Source of the DNA: Lachnospiraceae bacterium UBA7182
GTDB lineage: Bacteria > Bacillota > Clostridia > Lachnospirales > Lachnospiraceae
Direction: 5' to 3'
DNA: 64,000 bases
Assembly: GCA_002491115.1 (NCBI GenBank)
Contig: DKVI01000087.1
Span: forward strand, 75,876 to 139,875
The number at the start of each line of letters is the position of its first letter. The stretch's first letter is position 1. The translations under genes were made by a program, and so were the position numbers. Below the pieces are notes generated by a model that ran no database searches, was not told the origin of the DNA, and saw only the letters and a program-made list of their open reading frames with translations. Below are positions 15,898-24,198 of this stretch, piece by piece.

Positions 15898-16473
15898 TTA
15901 TACTGCTGCCATACCGGCCAGCAGTGCTTTTTTGTTAAGATCAATCAGTTTTGGTTTCATACATACTTCAAAAGCGGCATTCCAGTTCAGATTCTCCAGT
16001 TTCATCAGTTTGATCAATGCACCCAGCAACACTACATTCATACATTTGGAATTTCCCAGATCCTTTGCGATCCCGGCCGCATCCAATACATGCGCTTTTG
16101 CCGCATCCTGAACCCGCCTGGTCACATCAGACGGATAATTTTCCTGTCCTGAAAGTGTCGTTGCAGTCGGAATCTCATGACGATTTACAACTGCTATTCC
16201 TTCCGGGTTCAGATCATCCAGATAGCGGAGTGCTTCCATGGCTTCAAAAGAGACAAGAATATCTGCAGAGCCTTTTCCGATAATGGGAGAGTACACCTCT
16301 TTCCCATAACGAACCTGTGTTGTCACACTGCCGCCACGCTGGCTCATTCCATGAATTTCACTCATCTTCACATCATAGCCGGCGTCTACAAGCGCATAAG
16401 AAAGAAGTTTGCTTGCAAGGATTGTTCCCTGTCCTCCAACTCCGCATAATAAAATATTTTTTACTTCACTCAT
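15898..16473 (-). CDS. iorB: Indolepyruvate:ferredoxin oxidoreductase beta subunit
   Basis: This 191-residue protein starts with I-L-L-C-G-V-G-G-Q-G-T-I-L-A-S-K-L-L, the gamma-domain signature of 2-oxoacid:ferredoxin oxidoreductases. It also has the G-M-S-Q-R-G-G-S-V-T-T-Q motif. It pairs with IorA to oxidise an aryl 2-oxoacid to the acyl-CoA with reduction of ferredoxin. GGAGGTG precedes the ATG, which overlaps the iorA stop by four bases. Full length for the family. Confidence 0.93.
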   Translation of the reverse strand: MSEVKNILLCGVGGQGTILASKLLSYALVDAGYDVKMSEIHGMSQRGGSVTTQVRYGKEVYSPIIGKGSADILVSFEAMEALRYLDDLNPEGIAVVNRHEIPTATTLSGQENYPSDVTRRVQDAAKAHVLDAAGIAKDLGNSKCMNVVLLGALIKLMKLENLNWNAAFEVCMKPKLIDLNKKALLAGMAAV

Positions 16474-18230
16474 CTTGACACCTCCCTGTCAATCGCTTCT
16501 TTGGGACATACCTGTTTGCATACATCACATGCCAGACACTGATTTCGATCAATCGTTACTTTTTTCACGTCTGCATGGTACTGGAGTGCCGGGCATCCGG
16601 TTTTCACACAGGCTTTACAGCCTACGCATTTATCAGGGTCTACCTTGTTGACTGCTTTATAGTTGCCAAACTCCGCCTGATCTGCCAAAGAGAGCTTTTT
16701 CAGTGCGCACGGCCAACGGGTGATGATCAGCGCCGGATCGTCAAATCCCATCCCCCATGCAAGTGCTTCCTTCACTTCCGCCAGATTCAAAGGATTGATT
16801 GTCCGAATATGTTTAACCCCCAGTGCTTCTGCAATCTTTGCGATATCGCTGATATTGGCTTCTTCTCCACTCAAAGTAAAGCCGGAACCCGGATTTTCCT
16901 GATGTCCGGTCATACCTGTGATCCGATTATCAAGAACAGTCAGTAATACATTGGATTTATTATAGACAGCTTCCAGCATACTGGTCATTCCGGAATGAAA
17001 AAATGTGGAATCTCCCATGATGCCGATACAGCGTCTTCCTTCTCCTGCCTGATTAAAGATTTTTGACGCGCCATGGGCAACCGAGAAACCGCCGCCCATA
17101 CAAATGGCAATATCTTTCTGTCCCAGCGCATAGCATCCGATATCACTGACAATCGTTGTATTTTTCAGTTTGCCGAGCTCATAATAAAAACCTCTGTGCG
17201 GACAGCCTGCGCAAAATACCGGAGGACGTTTTGCGACTGCCGACGCATCATATGAAATCATCTCCTGTTTCTGCCCAAGCAATACTTCACGGAGAATATC
17301 CGGATTCAGTTCTCCCTCACAGGGAATTTTATCTTTTCCGGTACAGATGATTCCTGCTGCACGGATGGCATTTTCCATGATCGGCTCCAGTTCTTCCACA
17401 ACGATCAGTTCTTCTACCCGGGATGCAAATTCCCGGATTTTATCCATAGGCATCGGGTATGTTAAACCAAGCTTCAGATAGGATGCATTTTCACCAAATA
17501 CTTCTTTTGCATACTGATAAGCAGCGCCTGATGCGATAATTCCTGTCTTTTTCGCTCCCCATTCTATATAATTCAGTGGACAGACATTGGAATATGTTTC
17601 CAGGAGTTTCAGGTTTTTCTCTACTTTTGTATGCAGTTGTTTGCAGATGGCCGGAATCGGATTGAATTTATCTTTCTTTTCATACGGAACGATCGGGACT
17701 TCCTCTCTTCCCGGCCCCAGAGTAACCACGCTTTTGGAATGACATACGCGGGTTGTCATACGCAACAGCACCGGCATATCATATCGTTCTGATATTTCAA
17801 GCGCATATTTTACGAAATCCTTTGCTTCCTGTGAATTGGACGGCTCCAGCATGGCAATTTTTGCCGACCTTGCATAGTAGCGGTTATCCTGCTCATTCTG
17901 TGAAGAATGCATTCCCGGATCATCCGCAGATACAACCATCAAGCCCCCGTTCACGCCCGTGTAACTGCATGTAAAAAGAGGGTCCGTCGCCACATTCAGC
18001 CCCACATGCTTCATGGCGGCCATAGAACGACCCCCTGCAAAAGCTGCTCCAATCGCGGCTTCCAATGCTACTTTCTCGTTGGGCGCCCATTCTGATATGA
18101 TGTCGGAATAGGTTGCTATATTTTCCAGAATCTCCGTACTGGGAGTCCCTGGATAGGCGGAAGCAAACCGCACGCCTGCTTCCCAGGCTCCGCGGGCAAC
18201 AGCTTCGTTCCCTGTCATAAGTTGTTTCAA
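16470..18230 (-). CDS. iorA: Indolepyruvate:ferredoxin oxidoreductase alpha subunit
   Basis: This 586-residue protein contains the pyrimidine domain (G-N-E-A-V-A-R-G, S-A-Y-P-G-T-P-S-T-E-I), a TPP-binding domain (G-D-S-T-F-F-H-S-G and V-L-D-N-R-I-T-G-M-T-G-H-Q), and two C-terminal [4Fe-4S] motifs (C-V-G-C-K-A-C-V-K and C-L-A-C-D-V-C-K-Q-V-C-P). It decarboxylates aryl pyruvates (indolepyruvate, phenylpyruvate, 4-hydroxyphenylpyruvate). The frame starts with TTG 18230, which has GGAGG eight bases upstream; the first ATG (18218) is too far from it. It is the first gene of the iorAB-ptb-buk-exporter operon, opposite the GntR gene. Confidence 0.93.
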   Translation of the reverse strand: MKQLMTGNEAVARGAWEAGVRFASAYPGTPSTEILENIATYSDIISEWAPNEKVALEAAIGAAFAGGRSMAAMKHVGLNVATDPLFTCSYTGVNGGLMVVSADDPGMHSSQNEQDNRYYARSAKIAMLEPSNSQEAKDFVKYALEISERYDMPVLLRMTTRVCHSKSVVTLGPGREEVPIVPYEKKDKFNPIPAICKQLHTKVEKNLKLLETYSNVCPLNYIEWGAKKTGIIASGAAYQYAKEVFGENASYLKLGLTYPMPMDKIREFASRVEELIVVEELEPIMENAIRAAGIICTGKDKIPCEGELNPDILREVLLGQKQEMISYDASAVAKRPPVFCAGCPHRGFYYELGKLKNTTIVSDIGCYALGQKDIAICMGGGFSVAHGASKIFNQAGEGRRCIGIMGDSTFFHSGMTSMLEAVYNKSNVLLTVLDNRITGMTGHQENPGSGFTLSGEEANISDIAKIAEALGVKHIRTINPLNLAEVKEALAWGMGFDDPALIITRWPCALKKLSLADQAEFGNYKAVNKVDPDKCVGCKACVKTGCPALQYHADVKKVTIDRNQCLACDVCKQVCPKEAIDREVSR

Positions 18231-18273
18231 TACCGTTTCCTCCTTAAAATCATCTTTTTACAAATTGTGGATT

Positions 18274-18286
18274 GTGCATCGTGCAT
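18274..18286. promoter_or_regulatory. Candidate GntR operator at the ior promoter
   Basis: GTGCATCGTGCAT (direct TGCAT repeat) lies about 10-25 bp downstream of the ior -10 box. The same sequence is found within the operator-like repeat in front of the amino acid dehydrogenase gene at 19246-19265. Confidence 0.6.
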
Positions 18287-18296
18287 ACTTTACTGT

Positions 18297-18325
18297 AAAT
18301 TAACATACAAATGAAAAAAAGTCAA
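18297..18325 (-). promoter_or_regulatory. Promoter of the iorAB-ptb-buk-MFS operon
   Basis: On the minus strand TTGACT (18325-18320) and TAATTT (18302-18297) are separated by 17 bp. Confidence 0.6.
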
Positions 18326-18396
18326 CGTGTTTTCTGTTTTTTGTGAATTATGCATATAAAAGTACATACATATTATGTCACTATGACAAAAAGCGT

Positions 18397-18425
18397 TTGA
18401 CAGCCTTTTTATATAAGAATATAAT
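18397..18425 (+). promoter_or_regulatory. Promoter of the GntR/FCD regulator gene
   Basis: TTGACA (18397-18402) and TATAAT (18420-18425) are consensus hexamers with 17 bp between them. An ATTATGCATATAAA stretch upstream (18347-18360) may be a weaker operator half. Confidence 0.8.
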
Positions 18426-18467
18426 CAAAATCAAGAAATTGTATCTACAAATTCTGGAGGTAAAGTT

Positions 18468-19094
18468 ATGAGTACCATTGTTCGCACCAGTATGCGTCAA
18501 CAGATCTACGACGAGTTGAAACACCGGATTCTCACCCAACAATATGACCTTGGAGAACCCATCAATCTGGTTTCACTGTCCAAAGAGTTTTCCATCAGTA
18601 ATACCCCCATTCGGGAAGCTGTTTCTATGCTCAACGCGGAAGGGCTGGTCGTCTCCAATCTGAATGCTCAGTTTCGTGTTATAGATTTCAATGAAACTAC
18701 CATGCGGGAATTGAATGAAACCGCCTATATTCTTGAAAGCGGAGCCTACCGAATGTGCTGCCGGGAGAAGAAGCATGTACAACTGGCCAATCTGCTTGAG
18801 CAGGCATTAGAGGAACAGCTAAAGGCCGTACATAATAATTTCTACGATTATATTTTTCTTGCCATCGACTTTGACCGTTGTTTTATAAAAATATCTGATA
18901 ATGATAAGCTGCTTTCCTTTTTCAACCGGTTGGCAGACCTTCTTTTTTTGTCAGTCCGTTATGCTTATCAGAACAATACCATGGCGCTGGAAGAAAATTT
19001 AGACGAACACAAAGAACTGCTGGCCGCTGTCAGGCGACAGGATAACGATCAGGTTGAGGCCTTGTTGTATCATCATTATGACAAGCATAAGTAA
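18468..19094 (+). CDS. GntR-family (FCD/FadR type) regulator of amino acid fermentation
   Basis: This 208-residue protein has a winged helix (Q-Q-I-Y-D-E-L-K-H-R-I-L, then F-S-I-S-N-T-P-I-R-E-A-V-S-M-L) and a helical C-terminal ligand domain of FCD type. GGAGGT precedes the ATG. It sits between the divergent ior operon and the amino acid dehydrogenase gene, and both of their promoters carry the same TGCAT-repeat element, so it is the natural candidate to control both. The ligand is unknown; an amino acid, 2-oxoacid or acyl-CoA is plausible. Confidence 0.82.
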   Translation: MSTIVRTSMRQQIYDELKHRILTQQYDLGEPINLVSLSKEFSISNTPIREAVSMLNAEGLVVSNLNAQFRVIDFNETTMRELNETAYILESGAYRMCCREKKHVQLANLLEQALEEQLKAVHNNFYDYIFLAIDFDRCFIKISDNDKLLSFFNRLADLLFLSVRYAYQNNTMALEENLDEHKELLAAVRRQDNDQVEALLYHHYDKHK

Positions 19095-19098
19095 TTCT

Positions 19099-19138
19099 AA
19101 AAACCTACAATGGATCTCTGCTCCATTGATAGGTTTTT
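19099..19138 (+). terminator. Terminator after the GntR regulator gene
   Basis: AAAAACCTACAATGGA pairs with TCCATTGATAGGTTTTT with one bulge. Confidence 0.75.
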
Positions 19139-19210
19139 GTTGATTGTGCTGTTTTTCTACCTTCTTTTTTGTCTATTTTCCCTAATTTTTTAAAATTTTT
19201 CAAAAAAGCA

Positions 19211-19239
19211 TTGACATTATTTATATCATCCTTTATTTT
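19211..19239 (+). promoter_or_regulatory. Promoter of the amino acid dehydrogenase gene
   Basis: TTGACA (19211-19216) and TATTTT (19234-19239) with a 17-bp spacer; the operator-like repeat begins 6 bp downstream and would cover the transcription start. Confidence 0.6.
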
Positions 19240-19245
19240 GTAAGT

Positions 19246-19265
19246 GTGCATCATGCATCGTGCAT
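19246..19265. promoter_or_regulatory. Candidate GntR operator at the dehydrogenase promoter
   Basis: GTGCATCATGCATCGTGCAT holds three TGCAT units. Its last 13 bases are identical to 18274-18286. Position at +1 suits repression. Confidence 0.6.
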
Positions 19266-19290
19266 TAAAAAAGATAAAGGAGAATTTGTC

Positions 19291-20643
19291 ATGAAAAGTT
19301 TAATTACACCCATGAAGGCAGAAGGCCTTACCACTTTGAAGATCAGATATGATTACAAAACCGACCTGTTCCGGATGGAAGCCATGAAACAGTGGGAACC
19401 TGACCTGGATTTCTCAAAATATAACAAAGACTTCTATGTGGAAAGTATCCTCACAGAAGATGTGGTATATCTGAATACCAGACAGGTGCGTGAATTATAC
19501 CGTAAATATGAGCTGGAAGATTATCTGGATGAAATCCTGGATCTAATCCGCCAGGGAAAACATTTTGGTATTGAATGTTACTACAACGACAAATGGAACA
19601 TTACTTTTATGAGCCACCAGCACTCCAGAAAACTTGGATTGCACAACCGGCTCCATGCGACTCTGGCCGGAGGTATTCGCCGCCACAGCCCGGAAGAGGA
19701 AGAGAAAGAAGTTATTATTGACGGTCTGAATCTCGGACGTGGTATGAGTTTTAAAAATGTGGCAGGCAGACTTGCATTTGGCGGCTGTAAACAGACCGTC
19801 ACCATGGAGGAGCTGGATCTGAACAATATGGAGATTATGGGATTCCTCGGGTTTGCCATCGACAACTGCAGAACCATGACTGGACCAGACATGAACTTCC
19901 CCACGGAAATGGCAGATGTGGAGAATGAGAATTTCTCCATGAGTTATACCAGCGGACCTAAGTCACCTCTTGGGGAGACTGGGAAACCAACTGCATATGG
20001 TGTCTATGTAACTTTAAAACAGGCAGTAAAATTCAGGGAGGGTACTGAAAGCCTGGCAGGTAAAACTGCGACTCTGGTCGGGCTTGGCGCTGTAGGCTGG
20101 TATATGGGCGGCCATCTTCTGGAAGAAATCGACAAGCTTTACATAGCAGATCTCAGTCCTGCAAGAGCGCAGGAGTTTATAGACAAACATCCGGGTAAGA
20201 ACATTGAAATCATCCCGCTGGAAAATGCTTATTATCAAAAATGCGATATCCTGGTTCCCTGTGCCATCGGCGGTATCTTCTCTGACGATACGATTCCGAA
20301 ATTAAACTGTAAATATGTATGGGGATCTGCCAACAATCAGTTGAAAGCTTCCAGTCAGGAAGAAGAAATTCGTCTTTCCAGGGTTATGGAAAAACATGGA
20401 ATTCTGTTCCAGACTGAATGGTGGCATAATACAGCAGGCGTAATCTGCGGCGCACAGGAATATCTGGAGGGCAGTGCTGCAACTTATGAACATTTAATTC
20501 AGGTAATTGATGAGATCATGCCTTCTTCCACTTACAATAACCTGAAGCAGGCAAAAGAACTGGGTATCACTCCCTGTGAAAACGTCTATCGTGTATGTCA
20601 GGAAGTGATTTATGGAGACAAAACTCTGGCCGACCTTTCATAA
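19291..20643 (+). CDS. Glu/Leu/Phe/Val-family amino acid dehydrogenase
   Basis: This 450-residue protein has the catalytic-lysine motif F-G-G-C-K (K167), equivalent to G-G-G-K in leucine and phenylalanine dehydrogenases. The acidic site G-P-D-M-N-F lies downstream, and the Rossmann motif is G264-L-G266-A-V-G269. It should deaminate an amino acid to its 2-oxoacid with NAD. It is longer than classic leucine dehydrogenase (about 365) because of an N-terminal extension of roughly 80 residues, and its substrate is not certain. ATG 19291 follows AAAGGAG; an in-frame GTG at 19246 lies in the operator and is rejected. Context with iorAB points to an aromatic or branched-chain amino acid. Confidence 0.8.
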   Translation: MKSLITPMKAEGLTTLKIRYDYKTDLFRMEAMKQWEPDLDFSKYNKDFYVESILTEDVVYLNTRQVRELYRKYELEDYLDEILDLIRQGKHFGIECYYNDKWNITFMSHQHSRKLGLHNRLHATLAGGIRRHSPEEEEKEVIIDGLNLGRGMSFKNVAGRLAFGGCKQTVTMEELDLNNMEIMGFLGFAIDNCRTMTGPDMNFPTEMADVENENFSMSYTSGPKSPLGETGKPTAYGVYVTLKQAVKFREGTESLAGKTATLVGLGAVGWYMGGHLLEEIDKLYIADLSPARAQEFIDKHPGKNIEIIPLENAYYQKCDILVPCAIGGIFSDDTIPKLNCKYVWGSANNQLKASSQEEEIRLSRVMEKHGILFQTEWWHNTAGVICGAQEYLEGSAATYEHLIQVIDEIMPSSTYNNLKQAKELGITPCENVYRVCQEVIYGDKTLADLS

Positions 20644-20651
20644 TAACAGCA

Positions 20652-20700
20652 AGAGCGCCGGAAAGTTTGAGTATTATCTGCTTTTTGGCGCTCTCTTTTT
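20652..20700 (+). terminator. Terminator-like hairpin between dehydrogenase and symporter genes
   Basis: AGAGCGCC (20652-20659) pairs with GGCGCTCT (20687-20694) and is followed by CTTTTT. It may lower expression of the symporter relative to the dehydrogenase or end the transcript. Confidence 0.6.
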
Positions 20701-20746
20701 GTACTTTTTTACACGGATTTCATTGAATACAGAGAGGTAATTCTTA

Positions 20747-22057
20747 ATGGAAAATAAAAAAAACGAGGGATTTAGCAGTATTTTTGGGTTTTTAATGGTT
20801 ATGATTGGGTTTGCAGTAGGAGTCGGCAGCCTGTGGCGTTTTCCTTATGTCTGTGGCACCAATGGGGGAGCTTTATTCATTCTGACTTATATACTGGTTA
20901 TCCTGCTTGTAGGAATCCCGCTTCTGACCGCTGAAATGTCCATGGGGTTTGTTACCCAGAAGACAGCCATCAATGCATATAAGGAGCTGGAACAGGGGAA
21001 AAAGTGGCATTTTGCAGGTTATCTGCATCTGTTCGCCGGTTTGATGGTGTTTTCTTATACAGTTCCTATCTATGCATGGGTACTTACATACATCTATCGT
21101 ACTGCTGCAGGTTTTTTCACAGGAATGGACGCACAGCAGATCGCAGCATCCTTTGACGCTTTAAACGCCGATCCAAAGACGCTGCTGATTACCGCAGTTG
21201 TCAACTGGGTGCTGATTACCCTGGTCGTAAGCCGGGGACTTCAGGGAGGCGTGGAAAAGATCTCCAAGATCATTCTTCCGGCCCTGGCAGTGATCATGAT
21301 CGTCTGTATTATAATCGGTCTTCGGATTCCGGGAGCCACAAAAGGGCTGTCCTTCCTCTTTGAACCGAATATTGACAATTTTTCATTCTCTTCTTTTATC
21401 ACCGCACTTGGTCAGGCATTCTTTGCCATCGGTATTGGTATGCTGGCTTCTATGGTATTTGGAAGCTGCATCAAGAAAAAGGACGAGGTGCTCTTAAAAG
21501 ACGCTTCTATCATCAGCTTTGCCATCATCTGTGCAGGAATCGCTGCGGGACTTATGATCTTTCCTATTGTATTTGCCTATGATCTGGAACCGGCTGCCGG
21601 TGTAGGTCTGTCCCTGATTACATTGCCCAACGCGTTCAACTCTGTCGCAGGAGGACGCCTGATCGGAACTGTGTTTTATATAGGTTTTTATATCGCAGCG
21701 TTCTCATCCGCGATCAGTATCTGCGAGTCTGTTACTTCCACAGTTATGGACACTCTGAACTGGAGCAGGAAGAAAGCGCTCACTCTGGTGTTGACACTGG
21801 CCGTAATCATTGGTTGTATCTGCATCACGAATCTGGATATCTTTGACTGGCTGGATGTTTTCACCAGCAACTATGTGATTGTCATTGGCGCATTTCTGAT
21901 CTCCGTTTTCACCGGATGGGTCTGGGGCATGGACAATTGTCTGGACGCTGCCAATATTCATCACCCGCTGGCTCGTATCTGGCTGAAACTGTGCGTAAAA
22001 TATGTATGTCCTATTGCAATTGCTGTTATTTTTATTGGTAACTTTGTTACATTTTAG
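20747..22057 (+). CDS. Sodium:neurotransmitter symporter (NSS) family amino acid transporter
   Basis: This 436-residue protein has about eleven membrane segments. It opens with the NSS Na+-site region V-M-I-G-F-A-V-G-V-G-S-L-W-R-F-P-Y, followed by N-G-G-A-L-F. The length and segment number fit the MhsT/TnaT type of bacterial NSS carriers, which take up hydrophobic and aromatic amino acids with sodium. AGAGG lies about 10 bp upstream of the ATG. Placed behind the dehydrogenase, it is the likely uptake step of the same pathway. Confidence 0.88.
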   Translation: MENKKNEGFSSIFGFLMVMIGFAVGVGSLWRFPYVCGTNGGALFILTYILVILLVGIPLLTAEMSMGFVTQKTAINAYKELEQGKKWHFAGYLHLFAGLMVFSYTVPIYAWVLTYIYRTAAGFFTGMDAQQIAASFDALNADPKTLLITAVVNWVLITLVVSRGLQGGVEKISKIILPALAVIMIVCIIIGLRIPGATKGLSFLFEPNIDNFSFSSFITALGQAFFAIGIGMLASMVFGSCIKKKDEVLLKDASIISFAIICAGIAAGLMIFPIVFAYDLEPAAGVGLSLITLPNAFNSVAGGRLIGTVFYIGFYIAAFSSAISICESVTSTVMDTLNWSRKKALTLVLTLAVIIGCICITNLDIFDWLDVFTSNYVIVIGAFLISVFTGWVWGMDNCLDAANIHHPLARIWLKLCVKYVCPIAIAVIFIGNFVTF

Positions 22058-22076
22058 TAAATAAGATAGTCCTGAT

Positions 22077-22124
22077 CAGGGGCAGGTGTGACTCGTGAAA
22101 GTCGCACCTGCCCCTGAAACCTTT
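22077..22124 (+). terminator. Strong hairpin after the symporter gene
   Basis: CAGGGGCAGGTG (22077-22088) and CACCTGCCCCTG (22105-22116) form a long GC-rich stem followed by a short T tract. Confidence 0.75.
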
Positions 22125-22269
22125 TAAAAACAGAAGAAGACAGTTAACAATTATCTTTCTTTTTGATGCATGTTATAATATAGCTATGATTAAACAGAAG
22201 ACAGGCAAGGACGAGATGAAACTCTATATGGGATAAAAAGTCAGAGCTGATAATGCTGCAAAAAAACAG

Positions 22270-22300
22270 TTGACTCTCACGTTCCGTTATAGTGTACAGT
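22270..22300 (+). promoter_or_regulatory. MerR-type promoter (19-bp spacer) of the TipAS regulator
   Basis: TTGACT (22270-22275) and TACAGT (22295-22300) with a 19-bp spacer. Confidence 0.65.
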
Positions 22301-22334
22301 GGAATTATCAGGATCAGGAGGGCAGGCGCGGCAG

Positions 22335-23186
22335 ATGAAAACAGTAAAAGAAGTTTCAAAACTCACAGGTATCAGCGTACGCACGCTTCATTATTACGAT
22401 GAGATCGGGCTTTTAAGACCGACTAAATGCACAGAGGCGGGATACCGGCTTTATGACGATAAAGCCCTGGAGCGATTAAAACAGATTTTATTTTTTAAAG
22501 AATTTGATATGCCGTTGAAAGATATCCATAAGATACTTTTAAATCCTGATTTTGACAGAAACCAGATATTAGGTATGCAAAAGGCGATGCTGATAAAAAA
22601 GCGCGACAGGTTAGACCGCCTGATCGGCAGCATCGACCGGATGATGAAAGGAGAAACAGATATGGATTTTGCAGTATTTGGAAGAGAAGAATTAGAAGAT
22701 ATGTACCAGGCGATGACTGATCACATGACCGGAGAACAGAAAAAAGCAGTCTGCGAAAAGTACGGAAGCCTGGAAGCGTACCACGACAGCTTTATAGAAA
22801 AGGCCGCCAGCGAGCAGGCGCAAAAGAACTTTCAGAAAGTAGTGGAATGGTATGGCGATAAAGACAGTGCCATGGAGGCGGCTGCCCATACACCGAATCA
22901 GGAGATCTGGAATGCCTACCAGAACCGGATGGAAAATATCATGAAACGCCTGGCAGAGAAAAAAGGCGCGGATGTATCCTCCTTTGAGGTAAAATCCCTG
23001 ATGGGAGAGTATGATTTTGTGGCAAAACAGCTATTTCAGATGCCGGATGTAAGCAGAATGATGCTGGAACTGGCAGAAGCATATCAAAAAGATGAGCGTT
23101 TGATCGCTGCCCTGGATGCACAACACGGAGCGGGGGCGTCGGTTTATATAGGAAAAGCGATGGAGGAATTTTACGGAAAGAAGTAG
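22335..23186 (+). CDS. MerR-family regulator with TipAS antibiotic-recognition domain
   Basis: This 283-residue protein has an N-terminal MerR DNA-binding domain (V-S-K-L-T-G-I-S-V-R-T-L-H-Y-Y-D-E-I-G-L-L, then G-Y-R-L-Y) and a coiled coil at about 75-115. The C-terminal TipAS-like globin-fold domain (about 140-280) has W-N-A-Y-Q and H-G-A-G-A-S-V-Y-I-G-K-A. TipA proteins bind thiopeptides and activate resistance genes. The ATG at 22335 begins the canonical domain; AGGAGGG lies 12 bp upstream. The adjacent genes are not resistance genes, so it probably acts on its own promoter or on distant targets. Confidence 0.85.
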   Translation: MKTVKEVSKLTGISVRTLHYYDEIGLLRPTKCTEAGYRLYDDKALERLKQILFFKEFDMPLKDIHKILLNPDFDRNQILGMQKAMLIKKRDRLDRLIGSIDRMMKGETDMDFAVFGREELEDMYQAMTDHMTGEQKKAVCEKYGSLEAYHDSFIEKAASEQAQKNFQKVVEWYGDKDSAMEAAAHTPNQEIWNAYQNRMENIMKRLAEKKGADVSSFEVKSLMGEYDFVAKQLFQMPDVSRMMLELAEAYQKDERLIAALDAQHGAGASVYIGKAMEEFYGKK

Positions 23187-23197
23187 ATGAAGTCCAT

Positions 23198-23226
23198 TTG
23201 ACATTTCCTCCCACCTGTAATAAAGT
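23198..23226 (+). promoter_or_regulatory. Promoter of the FadR-like regulator
   Basis: TTGACA (23198-23203) and TAAAGT (23221-23226), spacer 17 bp. Confidence 0.65.
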
Positions 23227-23266
23227 ATTATGTAGGATATCAGACATACAGTTAAGGGAGGAAGCT

Positions 23267-23986
23267 ATGAAGCAAAATACAACTTATCTGAAAAAACTAA
23301 ACAGTGAATCGGTAGTCCAGCAGGTGATTAACTGCCTGACAGAAGCTATGATTCATAAAGAGTTAAAACCGGGTGATAAGATTCCTACGGAACTGGAGCT
23401 GTCGGAAACGCTGGGTGTGGGCAGAAATTCCATACGGGAAGCGATCAAGATTCTTGTTTATCTGGGAGTGCTGGAAATACGTCGGGCGGAAGGGACGTTC
23501 GTGTGCGAAGGTTTTTCCGAAAGTATGATCGACCCCATGATCTATGGAATTATACTGGATAAGTCCGAATCCTATGATAACCTGATGGAACTTCGGGAGA
23601 TGATGGAGGTGGGCGTCGTTTTGCTTGCCATGACAAAGTATAATGAGCAGGACATGGAGAATCTGGAGGATAAGCTTCGTGCCATGAAAGATGCCATCGA
23701 ACAGGGTGCTCAAAATACACAGGAAGCCTTTCAGGCGGATAACGCCTTCCATGACGCCGTATCTCAGATGGGTCATAATCCGTTGGTAGATAAGATCAAC
23801 CGGGTTGTGCAGATGCTTACCTATTCGGTTCGTTTAGAAACAGTGACTCATATGATACAAAGCGGCCGGGGTATGGAATTATATGAAGCCCATGAGAATA
23901 TATGCCGTATGCTGCGGGAGAAAGATAAGAGCAATATCAATCAGAATATCAGAGAAACGTATTTTGAAGAAGAAATAAAACGGTAA
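23267..23986 (+). CDS. GntR/FCD (FadR subfamily) regulator of the TRAP-transketolase operon
   Basis: This 239-residue protein has a winged helix (K-P-G-D-K-I-P-T-E-L-E-L-S-E-T-L-G-V-G-R-N-S-I-R-E-A) and a C-terminal helical FCD domain with conserved acidic and His residues (about D139-H143 in N-A-F-H-D-A-V). FCD domains bind carboxylate ligands through a metal. GGGAGGA precedes ATG 23267. It sits immediately upstream of the TRAP/transketolase/SDR operon in the same direction and is the likely regulator, probably relieved by a sugar-acid type inducer. Confidence 0.82.
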   Translation: MKQNTTYLKKLNSESVVQQVINCLTEAMIHKELKPGDKIPTELELSETLGVGRNSIREAIKILVYLGVLEIRRAEGTFVCEGFSESMIDPMIYGIILDKSESYDNLMELREMMEVGVVLLAMTKYNEQDMENLEDKLRAMKDAIEQGAQNTQEAFQADNAFHDAVSQMGHNPLVDKINRVVQMLTYSVRLETVTHMIQSGRGMELYEAHENICRMLREKDKSNINQNIRETYFEEEIKR

Positions 23987-23993
23987 ATGAAAG

Positions 23994-24032
23994 ATCACTC
24001 ATGAATGTAAAAACATTTGTGGGTGATTTTTT
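23994..24032 (+). terminator. Terminator after the FadR-like regulator
   Basis: ATCACTCATGAATGT pairs with ACATTTGTGGGTGAT (two G-T type mismatches) and is followed by TTTTTT. Confidence 0.8.
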
Positions 24033-24116
24033 ATGCTTATTATTCGGAGGATATTAGCAATTTGCACAAAATCGGGTGCCTGAATTTAGTAATAACGCTA
24101 AAAATCAGGATATCTG

Positions 24117-24145
24117 TTGACATTTATCAGGCAATATGATATATA
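24117..24145 (+). promoter_or_regulatory. Promoter of the TRAP-transketolase operon
   Basis: TTGACA (24117-24122) and TATATA (24140-24145) with 17 bp between them. A small dyad ATCC-TACAAA-GGAT (24157-24170) lies downstream; the octamer TGTAGGAT also occurs near the regulator's own start (23232-23239), making it a weak operator candidate. Confidence 0.5.
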
Positions 24146-24198
24146 GTACATATAACATCCTACAAAGGATGAAGAACAAAAGGGAAGGAGAGTTGCTT

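Noticed and set aside
24156..24170. ATCC-TACAAA-GGAT dyad as the FadR-like operator
   Set aside because: Only a 4-bp arm dyad with a loose octamer match near the regulator gene; too weak to list as a finding of its own.
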